Part shown: one piece after another, positions 31,943-40,390 of the stretch
Layout: every line of letters begins with the position of its first letter
How positions within the stretch are numbered: position 1 is the first letter of the stretch
Virus record (IMG/VR): IMGVR_UViG_3300042374_001687
Coordinates: 1-64,000 of that record
Direction: 5' to 3' (one strand)
DNA length: 64,000 nt
Origin: a virus
Program-made: the position numbers and the translations under genes
The notes under the pieces: generated by a model
Seen by the model: the letters and a program-made list of their open reading frames with translations, nothing else
The model's database searches: none
Told to the model about the DNA's origin: nothing

Positions 31943-31971
31943 ACTATGCGAGGTGCATATGTACGCATAGT
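31943..31971 (+). repeat. Hairpin directly upstream of tnpB (possible IS200/IS605 left end)
   Basis: A perfect 8-bp inverted repeat ACTATGCG/CGCATAGT around a 13-base loop, ending one base before the tnpB ATG. Such imperfect palindromes at element ends are the marks recognised by Y1 transposases; here it might also regulate tnpB translation. Confidence 0.5.
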
Positions 31972-33189
31972 ATGAACTATGCCTACAAATTCAGATTGTA
32001 TCCGACGAAGGATCAAGCCCAACTGCTTGACAAGCATTTTGGATGCGTAAGGTATGTGTACAACCACTTCCTTGAAAGAAGGATCAAGTTCTACGCAGAG
32101 AACGAGGAAAAGAAAGACCACAAGAAGTCCTTGAACTACTACGACGATGCCGGCGAGTTGACCAAGGTGAAGAAGGAACTGGCTTGGTTGAGGGAAACGA
32201 ACGCTCAAGCCCTGCAATTCTCGCTCCGATGTCTGGAGATAGCCTACAACGGATTCTTCTCCAAGAAGACCAAGTTCCCGAAGTTCAAGAAGAGACACGG
32301 CAGACAGTCGTTCACTGTCCCGCAGGCAATTTCTTTGAGTAACAGCAAAATCAAAATTCCAAAGTTCAAGGAAGGAATCAAATACGATAACCACAGAGAA
32401 GTGCAAGGAAAGATTTGCCACGCAACGATAAGCAAGAACAAGGCGGGGCAATACTTCGTCTCAATCAATGTTAAAAAGGAAATCAAGCAACTTCCCAAGG
32501 TAGAAAAAATAGTCGGAGTCGATTTGGGATTGAAACACCTTGCAATTCAGAGTGACGGCAAGAAACACAAAAACATCCGTCCATACAAGAGCCTCCGCTC
32601 GCAACTCAAGAAGTTACAGCAAAGATTCAGCAGGACGGAGAAGAAAAGCAAACGGCACGAGAAATTGAGAGTCCGAATCGCCAAGCTGTACCAGCAAATG
32701 GTCAACATCAGGACAGACCATCTCCACAAGGTCTCTACAAAGATTGTTCGTGAGAACCAAGCGATAATCCTCGAAGACCTTTCGGTGAGGAACATGATGA
32801 GGAACCACAAAGTTGCAGGTGCATTCGGCGATGCGGCGGTTTCGGAGTTGACGAGGATGATTAAGTACAAGGCAGGGTGGTATGGAAGAACGGTTTGCAA
32901 GATTGACCGGTTTTTTCCTTCAAGCAAGCAGTGCTACGACTGTTTATATATCAATGACTCCTTGACTCTCAAGGATCGTGATTGGACTTGTCCAAGATGC
33001 GGGGTGAGGCATGACCGTGATTTGAATGCCGCACGAAATATTCTGCGTCAAGGACTAAATAAACTAAACCGTGGGAACCACGGGGTTGGCTCGGGGAGCG
33101 GAAAGAAGACCTTAAAGGCGGATCAAGGTCTGCCGGAGGGGCATTCTGCGTTGAAGCGAGAAACCCACCCGTCTTTGGCGGATGAGTAG
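31972..33189 (+). CDS. tnpB: TnpB RNA-guided nuclease (IS200/IS605 family, no TnpA)
   Basis: 405 aa. N-terminal MNYAYKFRLYPTKDQ start, RuvC residues Asp184 (GVDLGLK), Glu268 (ILEDLSV) and Asp350 (HDRDLNAA), and the zinc ribbon Cys321/324/340/343 between them. TnpB cleaves DNA next to a short target-adjacent motif, guided by RNA made from the element's right end. All catalytic residues are present. No Y1 transposase gene is nearby, so the element depends on help in trans. Inserted between a DUF6065-like gene and an uncharacterised gene that may be structural. Confidence 0.93.
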   Translation: MNYAYKFRLYPTKDQAQLLDKHFGCVRYVYNHFLERRIKFYAENEEKKDHKKSLNYYDDAGELTKVKKELAWLRETNAQALQFSLRCLEIAYNGFFSKKTKFPKFKKRHGRQSFTVPQAISLSNSKIKIPKFKEGIKYDNHREVQGKICHATISKNKAGQYFVSINVKKEIKQLPKVEKIVGVDLGLKHLAIQSDGKKHKNIRPYKSLRSQLKKLQQRFSRTEKKSKRHEKLRVRIAKLYQQMVNIRTDHLHKVSTKIVRENQAIILEDLSVRNMMRNHKVAGAFGDAAVSELTRMIKYKAGWYGRTVCKIDRFFPSSKQCYDCLYINDSLTLKDRDWTCPRCGVRHDRDLNAARNILRQGLNKLNRGNHGVGSGSGKKTLKADQGLPEGHSALKRETHPSLADE

Positions 33190-33193
33190 TTCA
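33060..33193 (+). ncRNA. Predicted omega RNA scaffold at the tnpB 3' end
   Basis: The last roughly 130 bases of tnpB and its stop include GAAACCCACCCG-TCTTTGG-CGGATG, a short hairpin followed by GTAGTTCA, which resembles typical right ends of IS605-type elements. The guide would be the next 16-20 bases, starting near 33194. Boundaries are estimates from pattern only. Confidence 0.4.
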
Positions 33194-33226
33194 TATAGGT
33201 TTTGTAGTTAAACCAAAGGATGAAAG

Positions 33227-34048
33227 ATGGCATTTTTCCAGAATTTGTTTGATCAAGAGTACCAAGGATTTCTTGTTCTAGCCGACAGGAAGTTGGCGCC
33301 GACATTCAAGGTTGCTCCGAACAAGAACCTGCAATCCAACCAGGTTGCTTGGAACCCGGGACCGTACGATTTCTCGTCTTCTGGGGCTTTGGAGTTCAAC
33401 TTTGCTTGGGATCCCGAGTTCAAGAACTGGGTGTCTGTGTCCATAGATGTATCCGGGGCTGATCCGGCAAATACCAGCGCCCAAGAGGTGGTGGACAATC
33501 TGAACTCTGAGTCAATCTTTTCATCCTTGTTTATAGCCAGAGTCGTAAAGGTAGATGGGTCGGATTCTGTGGGCATCATGAAGAATCCTGCCAAGAAACA
33601 AAATGTAAGAATGTACTTTGGAAACTACGGAGCCGAGACAAAGTTGGGATTCAACAAGAAGGCTGGGGTCGCTGAACTCCCAGAGTACTTCGCAAGACAC
33701 ACCATACAAAATAGATCCAAGTACGAGGACTCGGTTGGAATGCTGATCATGCTTGACGAGTCGGATCCGGCCGATCAAGCCATCATAGAGAACGCGGGTT
33801 TTGTCCCTGCAGATATGAAGGAAGATTGGGAACTACTCAAAGGAAGGGGAGCGGGACTTTTCACTTTTCAGAAGTTAACGGTAGATCCTTCTGATAGGAT
33901 CACTCAGATAATAGAATACCCGGCCGGAAGCGTTGCTGGTGATTTTGCAAGGAAGATAAGCTACACATACACTTCGGCCAATAAGAATCCAAGCTCCATT
34001 ACCGAAGTTCCCTATGTCTTGCAAGAAGGCGATCTGATTACGCCGTAG
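33227..34048 (+). CDS. Uncharacterised protein, possibly virion-associated
   Basis: 273 aa, starting MAFFQNLFDQEYQGFLVLAD. Beta-rich with no Cys; ends SITEVPYVLQEGDLITP. Looks like a soluble structural protein by composition, but no family is recognised. It lies just after TnpB and would be the nearest transcription unit downstream of the element; AAAGGATGAAAG precedes the ATG. Confidence 0.45.
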   Translation: MAFFQNLFDQEYQGFLVLADRKLAPTFKVAPNKNLQSNQVAWNPGPYDFSSSGALEFNFAWDPEFKNWVSVSIDVSGADPANTSAQEVVDNLNSESIFSSLFIARVVKVDGSDSVGIMKNPAKKQNVRMYFGNYGAETKLGFNKKAGVAELPEYFARHTIQNRSKYEDSVGMLIMLDESDPADQAIIENAGFVPADMKEDWELLKGRGAGLFTFQKLTVDPSDRITQIIEYPAGSVAGDFARKISYTYTSANKNPSSITEVPYVLQEGDLITP

Positions 34049-34081
34049 ATCCAAACAAACTTAACCGCAAGGAAACTGTTG

Positions 34082-34321
34082 TTATTTCTGATCCTTCTTC
34101 CTGGACTTCTTGGGTTTGTCTGAAGAACTGGATTCCGGGGCTTCTTTTTTGACGGCCTTTGAGCCCTCAACGAGCGCCTTGAGCCTTGACCGCTCCTTGG
34201 CGGCACCGATATCCTTTCCGAAGATGGAATCTAGATGTGCAATCTGATCCTTGTGGCTTCTCTTGGCCCTGAGTTGAGCTCTTTCTTCGGCTTCTTTCTG
34301 CTTTTCCAGTTTGCTTTTCAT
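34082..34321 (-). CDS. Small highly charged protein
   Basis: 79 aa from ATG 34321. Lys/Glu/Arg-rich helix (KLEKQKEAEERAQLRAKRSH) and a Ser/Lys tail. No family recognised. TATATT lies 5 bases before the start with no Shine-Dalgarno. Confidence 0.5.
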   Translation of the reverse strand: MKSKLEKQKEAEERAQLRAKRSHKDQIAHLDSIFGKDIGAAKERSRLKALVEGSKAVKKEAPESSSSDKPKKSRKKDQK

Positions 34322-34326
34322 GGAAT

Positions 34327-34332
34327 AATATA
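34327..34332 (-). promoter_or_regulatory. TATATT box 5 nt upstream of the ATG at 34321
   Basis: GACTATATTATTCC then ATG on the minus strand. Same layout as at 593, 20498 and 38159. Confidence 0.4.
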
Positions 34333-34353
34333 GTCCCGGAAAATAAAAAAGAT

Positions 34354-34641
34354 TCAGTCTTTGGTTCGAACAGGCACTTCTGAATTGATTGGGCATATCA
34401 ACAATTGTGATCCTTTAATTTCAATGCGGTACCCGCCCGACTTCAGCGCGTCTTCGCCAAAAAGTTCCTTTTCTGCCGCAGTCCAGAACTCCTTGTCGCG
34501 TCCCCAAGGACATCCCGAATCCTCCCACTTCTTGTAGGCCAACTCTCGTATTTGTTGCCTAAGGGTCTCAAATGTTACGCCGTGGTCTTCTTTGGTCACT
34601 TTCGGCCTCTTAAATATTTTTTTAAGCACGGATGCGATCAT
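34354..34641 (-). CDS. DUF2934-like small protein
   Basis: 95 aa. IRELAYKKWEDSGCPWGRD then EFWTAAEKELFG is the pattern of DUF2934 (R-x-x-A-Y-x-x-W-E-x-x-G-x-P-x-G), a small helical family of unknown role. Gap of 32 bases to the charged protein gene downstream. Confidence 0.6.
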   Translation of the reverse strand: MIASVLKKIFKRPKVTKEDHGVTFETLRQQIRELAYKKWEDSGCPWGRDKEFWTAAEKELFGEDALKSGGYRIEIKGSQLLICPINSEVPVRTKD

Positions 34642-34705
34642 CCCAACATTGTATTCCGGATCCGCAATTTTGTCAAGAAAAAAGGAAAGGTTACTATTTT
34701 ATCAC

Positions 34706-35584
34706 ATGCAATATTTCGTGAGCGCAGAAAATTCAAGTTATTTTTACTGGCAGCTGGAACTGCTTATTGAAAGTTTCTTGATGCATGGGATTGAAAACAG
34801 TTTGGTCATAGGGCTGGCCGAGAACAACGACCAAAAAGTAAAGGATTATTCCTCCAATCTGGTTCGTTACGGCAAGAAGTTCATACACTCGAACGAGGGT
34901 CGAGAATTGGACTATCTGCCTATGAACAGGGTCTCGGCGCTAAGGTACGCCTTGGCATATGATATACTTAAGCCGCCGTTTGTGCTGATCCATTCCGACA
35001 TGATACTTAGAAATCCCATAATACTGGGACAGGACGACAAGGATTATGGCATCATAGTCAACAACTACGAAGACATATCGACCGCAGAAGAGAAGATGGT
35101 GAAGGAGCAGATTGAACCCAACCTCCAGAAGTTGGCCGAGGAGCGCGAGGTTTCGGTGGATGATCTTCCCAAGTTGCCCTTCGTTTCGGCTCCGATCATA
35201 TTCAACGAGCCTTCGGAATATGTATTAAACACATTCTTTTCCAAACTACAAGTGAACCTCATGCAGATTTTGAAGTCAAGGGACAAGAACTTTCCGTGCG
35301 AGCAAGCGGCCTGGGAGCTTACACTTACCGAGTCTTTCCAGCACTGCGGTATAAAGGGCAAGTTCTTGGCAGCTTCACTCCTCCACGGGGATGACAATCT
35401 AAACTTCATACACTACAAGAACGGGATACCCCCGGTCTTCAATAAGAAGTTCTACCAATTCGAGCAAGGAACCTTCTACAGCAGCCTAGGGCCGTACGAG
35501 ACGCTGATGGAACACAACCCTACCGTGAACACGAACTATTTGCAGCAGGTTATAAGATCATACAAGAGAAGGTATAACAAGTAA
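34706..35584 (+). CDS. Putative GT-A glycosyltransferase-like protein
   Basis: 292 aa from ATG 34706. After a Rossmann-like start, PPFVLIHSDMILRN (residues 90-103) places a single Asp98 where DXD lies in GT-A enzymes; LPFVSAPIIFNEPSEY and CEQAAWELT follow as acceptor-like blocks. Its stop abuts the convergent nucleotidyltransferase stop. A sugar role is inferred from pattern and from the many other transferases here. Confidence 0.45.
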   Translation: MQYFVSAENSSYFYWQLELLIESFLMHGIENSLVIGLAENNDQKVKDYSSNLVRYGKKFIHSNEGRELDYLPMNRVSALRYALAYDILKPPFVLIHSDMILRNPIILGQDDKDYGIIVNNYEDISTAEEKMVKEQIEPNLQKLAEEREVSVDDLPKLPFVSAPIIFNEPSEYVLNTFFSKLQVNLMQILKSRDKNFPCEQAAWELTLTESFQHCGIKGKFLAASLLHGDDNLNFIHYKNGIPPVFNKKFYQFEQGTFYSSLGPYETLMEHNPTVNTNYLQQVIRSYKRRYNK

Positions 35585-37081
35585 TCAAGAGCCGTGGGTA
35601 TCAAACATCTGCTGCAATTTGCCTTTGTTAATGTCTTTTATTACGGTGCCTCTGAAGTGCGGCGGCACATTATCCAGCCCCTTTTCCTTGATTTCGGGGT
35701 GTACTTCTTTGGTGGGATTTCCCTTTTCGTCCCTTGAATACCAACTAACCAATTTAGTTGGATCCGGCGAGAAGTCGGCGAACTTCTTAACGCTTTTAGC
35801 CCAGTCGGGTCGCGGGGTTTTCACCGTGTGCTTGTCAACGACATCAAAAAGTTCAACCCATTTTCTTATCTGATCCTTAGTTATGCCGAGTATTTTTCTC
35901 TTGTTAATAAGATCATCTAGTTGATCTTTGTCAAATTCCTTCAGTCTCAAAAGATAAACGACTGTGTCCCTTTCTTGATTAGACCATCCAGTTGGGGCCT
36001 CTTTTTCCCCAACCTTCCTGCTTCTTCCTAAAACTTGCCCAACCATTTCGGTTGGGTTTTCCTTAAGTATCCAAGCCAAGGCGAGGAACTTGTCTTTTTT
36101 GTCGCGCAACTGCAGTGGGACATCAACGCTCAAATGTACGCCCGGTAGGACTTTCTTCAATAGGCCGAGCCTAGAATACAAGGAGATGTATTTCCTTGGA
36201 TCTATATCAACATCCTCCAGACCCTTCAAGAACTCTTCACGAACCCTCTCTAGGGCTACGCCGTCAAGATCCGAGAATTTTGATATAGCATCCTTGATAG
36301 AGACATCCATCGGCTGCTTTCCGTATTTGGACTGCATCCTTATGGCTCTCATCACTCTGAGTTTGTCCTCGTCAAACCTGGCTTCGGCTTTTCCTACAGC
36401 TCTTATCGTGCCGGAGTGTATGTCGTGATATCCTGATTTGGTCGGGTCATAGAGTTTGTTGTTTTCCCCATCGGCCTTGTTCAATTCTATGTACATCGCA
36501 TTTATTGTGAAGTCCCTTCTTTCGGCATCTTCGTGGGGATTGTCCACAAAATCAACCTCGGACTGGCCGTTGACTGTCTTTGCGTCCTTCCTGAAGGTCG
36601 CTATATCAAATTCCTCTCCGTTCACAACGGCACCGACGACAAAGGGCTTGTCTGCGGAATCTCTGCCCTTCAAGTAGTACTTCTTATTGTCTTGATCGTC
36701 CGCCACCTTCGGCTTGAAAGGCAGATCCCAGCTGGGGTCCTCTCTGGTTATAGAAAAACCCGCGTTATGCAGAATGAGTGCTATCTGTTCCGGAGTGGCG
36801 TTTGTGGCAAGGTCCAAGTCTTTGGATTTTTTTCCGAGGAGAAAGTCCCTTACCGGGCCGCCGACGAGAAAAAGAGACTTCTTCGGCATCGTCACCTTGG
36901 AAGAAAGGTCGTTTGTCAACGATATGGATCCGCTGTCAAGGAAGGCTTGTATGACGGGTCGCAAATTGGAAGGCGGAACAAACCCCTTCTCTAGCTTCAA
37001 GTATTCCTTGCGCCAGTCTTTCTTTTCAATCTCCTCGGAGATTATGTTTTTTTCGGATACGAATTCCTTGAATGATTTCAT
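35585..37081 (-). CDS. CCA-adding/poly(A) polymerase-type nucleotidyltransferase with capsid-targeting-like N-terminus
   Basis: 498 aa from ATG 37081 (GAGG 6 bases upstream). Tag MKSFKEFVSEK. Residues 70-92 hold LFLVGGPVRDFLLG and DLDLAT (metal-binding Asp88/Asp90), then RRDFTINAM, DPTKSGYHDI and DEDKLRVMRAIRM: the head and neck motifs of class II tRNA nucleotidyltransferases. The C-terminal 200 residues are less typical. Adds nucleotides to RNA 3' ends; with the tag it may be carried into the cell to repair host or phage tRNA. Which nucleotides it adds is unknown. Confidence 0.8.
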   Translation of the reverse strand: MKSFKEFVSEKNIISEEIEKKDWRKEYLKLEKGFVPPSNLRPVIQAFLDSGSISLTNDLSSKVTMPKKSLFLVGGPVRDFLLGKKSKDLDLATNATPEQIALILHNAGFSITREDPSWDLPFKPKVADDQDNKKYYLKGRDSADKPFVVGAVVNGEEFDIATFRKDAKTVNGQSEVDFVDNPHEDAERRDFTINAMYIELNKADGENNKLYDPTKSGYHDIHSGTIRAVGKAEARFDEDKLRVMRAIRMQSKYGKQPMDVSIKDAISKFSDLDGVALERVREEFLKGLEDVDIDPRKYISLYSRLGLLKKVLPGVHLSVDVPLQLRDKKDKFLALAWILKENPTEMVGQVLGRSRKVGEKEAPTGWSNQERDTVVYLLRLKEFDKDQLDDLINKRKILGITKDQIRKWVELFDVVDKHTVKTPRPDWAKSVKKFADFSPDPTKLVSWYSRDEKGNPTKEVHPEIKEKGLDNVPPHFRGTVIKDINKGKLQQMFDTHGS

Positions 37082-37089
37082 ATGATTCC

Positions 37090-37773
37090 TCAATCGTTTT
37101 CAAAATTTTGTCGCTTGATTCCGTCGGGCACATTGTCGCGGCGCTTGAAAGAAAACACGCATGTCAAGATGTTGTTGCTGTCGGCGTGCTCCAGTTCTGT
37201 CTGCGGGTTGTCAAAGTCATATTTTGAAAGTTCCTCGCTTCCTACTTCGTCGCTCCAAACATTCAAGGTCATAATATGTATAAGGGTCTTGGTGAAGGCC
37301 ATCGCGAAGCCAAATTCACTATTGTTTCCAGGGGCGGGAGCTATGAATTTTCCGGAACTCTCAGGCTCGCCCACCTTCCTGACCCTATTGTCGTTTTCAG
37401 GATCTTGGATGATGCTGCTTACCGTCTTCCAAGACGTGGATGTCATACTGTATTTCGGATTGCCATAATCGTCTCTTTCCAAGGCGGGAAGTTGTAGCGG
37501 CAGCGAAATTCCATTGGGTATCTTTCTTGAGACGGCCGTCGGTATTTCCTCAACCTGCGGCGATGGCCTTATATTAACGCCCATTCTGTCTTGGGCCCTT
37601 CTGACTCCCAATCCGATTCCGCCGCCAAGACCCGTGAGGGCAGCACTGATCGGCGCCTGTGTTCTCGAGCTGCCGAACGGGATGCCGTACATATTTCCCT
37701 TGTCCGTCACGGCGTCCGAAGGAAGCCTATTTCTTGTCGCTATTTCCGAAACCAGCCATTCTTTGAAGTTCAT
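37090..37773 (-). CDS. Uncharacterised protein with capsid-targeting-like N-terminus
   Basis: 227 aa from ATG 37773, overlapping the previous stop (ATGA). MNFKEWLVSEIATRN matches the tag (F3, W6, L7, E10). A Gly-rich stretch (LTGLGGGIGLGVRRAQ) follows, then a beta-rich domain with FGFAMAFTKTLIHIMTLNVW. No family recognised. Lies 8 bases before the tagged nucleotidyltransferase gene, so two tagged proteins are co-expressed. Confidence 0.55.
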   Translation of the reverse strand: MNFKEWLVSEIATRNRLPSDAVTDKGNMYGIPFGSSRTQAPISAALTGLGGGIGLGVRRAQDRMGVNIRPSPQVEEIPTAVSRKIPNGISLPLQLPALERDDYGNPKYSMTSTSWKTVSSIIQDPENDNRVRKVGEPESSGKFIAPAPGNNSEFGFAMAFTKTLIHIMTLNVWSDEVGSEELSKYDFDNPQTELEHADSNNILTCVFSFKRRDNVPDGIKRQNFEND

Positions 37774-38111
37774 AACGGAGCCTGTAGTCCTAATTTTGTC
37801 AACAACCATGCGGCCATGGAAACCCAAACTAATTGTACAACGAAGTTGAGAACCATGTTCCAGTTGGCCCTCCTCTTGTCGTGATCCGACTCGAAGGATC
37901 TGACCTTACTATCTATTTCATATAGCTGCTTTTTTATGCCTTCTATATCATTAGATTCTAGGGACTTGACCCTTACCTCCAGGTCATGCCTTGTTCGCAT
38001 CAGATTGTCAACTTCTTTCTCAAGTTCAAGGTTTCTTTTCGTTACGGTTTTAACCCTGTCCGAAATTTTATCTATGGATTCCCAAAAAGATGGATCACCC
38101 TCTTTGTCCAT
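37770..38111 (-). CDS. Coiled-coil protein with C-terminal membrane anchor
   Basis: 113 aa from ATG 38111 (AAAGG upstream). Long coiled coil (residues about 15-75, e.g. TKRNLELEKEVDNLM, RVKSLES) and one membrane span at the end (VLNFVVQLVWVSMAAWLLT). The shape resembles phage spanin, holin or membrane-tether proteins, but no assignment is possible. First gene of a three-gene minus-strand operon. Confidence 0.55.
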   Translation of the reverse strand: MDKEGDPSFWESIDKISDRVKTVTKRNLELEKEVDNLMRTRHDLEVRVKSLESNDIEGIKKQLYEIDSKVRSFESDHDKRRANWNMVLNFVVQLVWVSMAAWLLTKLGLQAPL

Positions 38112-38146
38112 GAGTACCTTTGGCAATTAATTGTAAGAAGTCATTC

Positions 38147-38152
38147 TATATA
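38147..38152 (+). promoter_or_regulatory. TATATA box 6 nt upstream of the ATG at 38159
   Basis: CTATATAGTTGATATG, no Shine-Dalgarno. Start of the long rightward virion transcript. Confidence 0.45.
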
Positions 38153-38158
38153 GTTGAT

Positions 38159-38599
38159 ATGGACAAAGAACTGGAAGTGGTGGAGGCGGAGGTAGAGAAT
38201 GGGGTGATGAATCCCAAATCCCAGGAATTGTCAATTATTAGCGACGAGTCCCTTTTGGGGGTGTACGGCGAGATAATGAACAATCTGCGCGACGATAGGA
38301 ACCAAGTTTCTGGTCTAGTTGATACTTTTTCAAACATGGTTCTTAACGATGGAGATTCATCGACCGCAAGCAAGGAGGCCCTTGTCAACCTTCTTAAGAC
38401 AAAGATTGAGACAAGCGACAAGATGGCAAAGATAGCCGATCTCATGACGAGAATCAAACTCAAGCAACCCGACACTTTCCAGCCTTGGATGGGAAAAGGA
38501 AAGGAAAAGGGCGGCAACACAATCAACATATACGACTCGAGCGGCATAAACAGAAAGTCGCTTATGGAGAAGATACAGAGGGAGAAGAAGGAACCATGA
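38159..38599 (+). CDS. Uncharacterised acidic helical protein at the head of the virion operon
   Basis: 146 aa from ATG 38159. Acidic, helical (SLLGVYGEIMNNLRDDRNQV, TKIETSDKMAKIADLMTRIK) with a Lys/Gly C-terminal tail. No family recognised; size and location would allow a small scaffold or tail-assembly role. Overlaps the next gene by 4 bases. Confidence 0.5.
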   Translation: MDKELEVVEAEVENGVMNPKSQELSIISDESLLGVYGEIMNNLRDDRNQVSGLVDTFSNMVLNDGDSSTASKEALVNLLKTKIETSDKMAKIADLMTRIKLKQPDTFQPWMGKGKEKGGNTINIYDSSGINRKSLMEKIQREKKEP

Positions 38600-39858
38600 A
38601 TCACAATCTTGAATTTTGGCTAGAAGCGGAGATGGATGCGGCGTCGGCTCAGACGAGCCAACAGCCAACAGAACAAGAGCCCTCCGAGGAAATGCAAGCA
38701 CAGGATCAAAATCTTGGGATAGAGCCGGAATCACAGCAGCAGAATGATGACGTGACGGAGGATCCAGAAGTTCCGGACATGCCCGAAGAGTCCGACTCAG
38801 AGTTGGATTTTGAAGTTTGGAAATCAAACTACTTCAAGGAAAGCATAAAGGGGGATGCGGCGAAGCTCATGGACATGCTTTCTCCAATGAGAGATCGGGA
38901 TGAAATGGAGCCCTACCAGAGAAAGTTCATCGAGGACAACTGGAACATACAGTTATTGAGAATGAACTCAAACATCGCGAGCGCATCCAAGAACATAAGG
39001 AAGAGCATTAAGGATCAGCTTGACAAGAACAATCCAGCAACGAGCGTTGTCAACCACATATTTCAAGGCCTGGAGCCGGTTCCCGGACTGAATGAGGCTC
39101 TCATAAGGATGATGGGATACAGCGGAAACAAGGGCGAGATACACAGAAAGTTCTTGGCCGCCCTTACAGGTTCGGTGCAAGTCAGCAGCAGTCCCGATAA
39201 AGAAAATATCATCTTCAACGAGAAGGAGTACTCAATAAAGATGTCTACCAGGCTCAACTCGGAATGGGGCGAGGTTGCTCTTGGCAGTTGGTGCTTGAGG
39301 GAGGATGATCCTGAGAGATATTTGTCGGAGCCAGAACTCAAGAGACTTTCAGACGGAAGTCCCGAAGAAAGAGATGTGCTAAGAAGAAGAATCGTGGTTG
39401 AATCAATTGCCAAGCAATTTGACGAGCAAGCATTCATTATAAATGTCGTGGATGAGGGCGGAACGATTTACTACTTGGGCTGGGACATGTCTAACGCTCT
39501 CAGGGGAGCCTACGCCGAAGGAAAGATTCTAGTTAAGACCGTGCGGTCTGAGAACTCAGAAGCCATGATCACGGACGACGGCCAAATAGTCCCGATGATA
39601 GACCTCAAGATTTACTTCGTCAAAGAAACAGATGGTCAAGATGAGTACGGCAACCCCAGGATGGACGAGATAGAGTTCATGGAAAAAAGAAACGGCATGC
39701 TCTTCTTAACGGCCGGCTTATCAACAATCAGGGAAGCGGCAGAATCTATGCAAGGCACGGAGTTCAAGGAGTTCGCATATCCTGGCAATCCGAGCGACTT
39801 GAAAGTTCTGAAGAGATGTGTTTACAGCGTACACGACCTACTGATGAGGCAATGCTAA
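38596..39858 (+). CDS. Virion-region protein with tag-like N-terminus and acidic linker
   Basis: 420 aa from ATG 38596 (ATGA overlap; AAGGA upstream). MNHNLEFWLEAEMD is a shifted version of the shared tag. Residues 15-70 are Gln/Glu/Pro-rich and disordered. The rest is alpha/beta with IIVNVVDEGG-like and FIINVVDEGGTIYYLGWD segments (near 275-290). No family recognised. Next gene starts 1 base after its stop. If the tag is cut by the prohead protease the linker would become a free N-terminus. Confidence 0.5.
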   Translation: MNHNLEFWLEAEMDAASAQTSQQPTEQEPSEEMQAQDQNLGIEPESQQQNDDVTEDPEVPDMPEESDSELDFEVWKSNYFKESIKGDAAKLMDMLSPMRDRDEMEPYQRKFIEDNWNIQLLRMNSNIASASKNIRKSIKDQLDKNNPATSVVNHIFQGLEPVPGLNEALIRMMGYSGNKGEIHRKFLAALTGSVQVSSSPDKENIIFNEKEYSIKMSTRLNSEWGEVALGSWCLREDDPERYLSEPELKRLSDGSPEERDVLRRRIVVESIAKQFDEQAFIINVVDEGGTIYYLGWDMSNALRGAYAEGKILVKTVRSENSEAMITDDGQIVPMIDLKIYFVKETDGQDEYGNPRMDEIEFMEKRNGMLFLTAGLSTIREAAESMQGTEFKEFAYPGNPSDLKVLKRCVYSVHDLLMRQC

Positions 39859-39859
39859 A

Positions 39860-40321
39860 ATGAGATTTTCAAGTTTTATAGACAAGAAAAACGCGAGAGC
39901 CAGAGAAGAGCTGGAGATCATACGAGATATACTGGGTGAGGGTGGGCTCAAGGTGGATGACTTCTTAAAGAGCGACAATCCTTATCTGTTTCTCAGCACC
40001 CCTCAGGAAGGACTCAACTTTGAGGGCGTCCGCATATACAAGGTGGGATCTAACCTTGCTTATAGAATACAAAACGAAAGCGACACAGAGCCGTACGGCA
40101 AGGCCTACTCATTGAACTTGGAGGAGGTTTTCTCGGATCTCATATCCGACATGACCGGCGAGGAGGCCGCCGAGAAGATAAAAGAGGCGGTAGTGGACGA
40201 GTTCAAGAACTTCTTTAAGAAAAGCTCCGAGGCTCAAGAAGAACTCAATTCCACCCCGAATGATCCACAGAACAAGATAATAGTCAACGGAAGTGCCGGA
40301 GACTTATCCAACAGCATGTGA
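39860..40321 (+). CDS. Uncharacterised protein with tag-like N-terminus
   Basis: 153 aa. MRFSSFIDKKN is a partial match to the tag (F3, F6, I7; no Glu at 8-11). Contains LNFEGVRIYKVGSNLAYRIQ and an acidic helical C-terminus. One base after the previous stop. No family recognised. Confidence 0.5.
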   Translation: MRFSSFIDKKNARAREELEIIRDILGEGGLKVDDFLKSDNPYLFLSTPQEGLNFEGVRIYKVGSNLAYRIQNESDTEPYGKAYSLNLEEVFSDLISDMTGEEAAEKIKEAVVDEFKNFFKKSSEAQEELNSTPNDPQNKIIVNGSAGDLSNSM

Positions 40322-40348
40322 TCTGACCAAAATTTCCGCCAAAAAGCC

Positions 40349-40354
40349 TATATA
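40349..40354 (+). promoter_or_regulatory. TATATA box upstream of the tape-measure operon
   Basis: CCTATATACG in the only sizeable gap (40322-40390) of the virion block, 36 bases before the ATG at 40391. A second box, CTATAA, directly precedes that ATG. Confidence 0.4.
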
Positions 40355-40390
40355 CGTAGCCCACCCCACCGGCTTACCCATAGGCTATAA

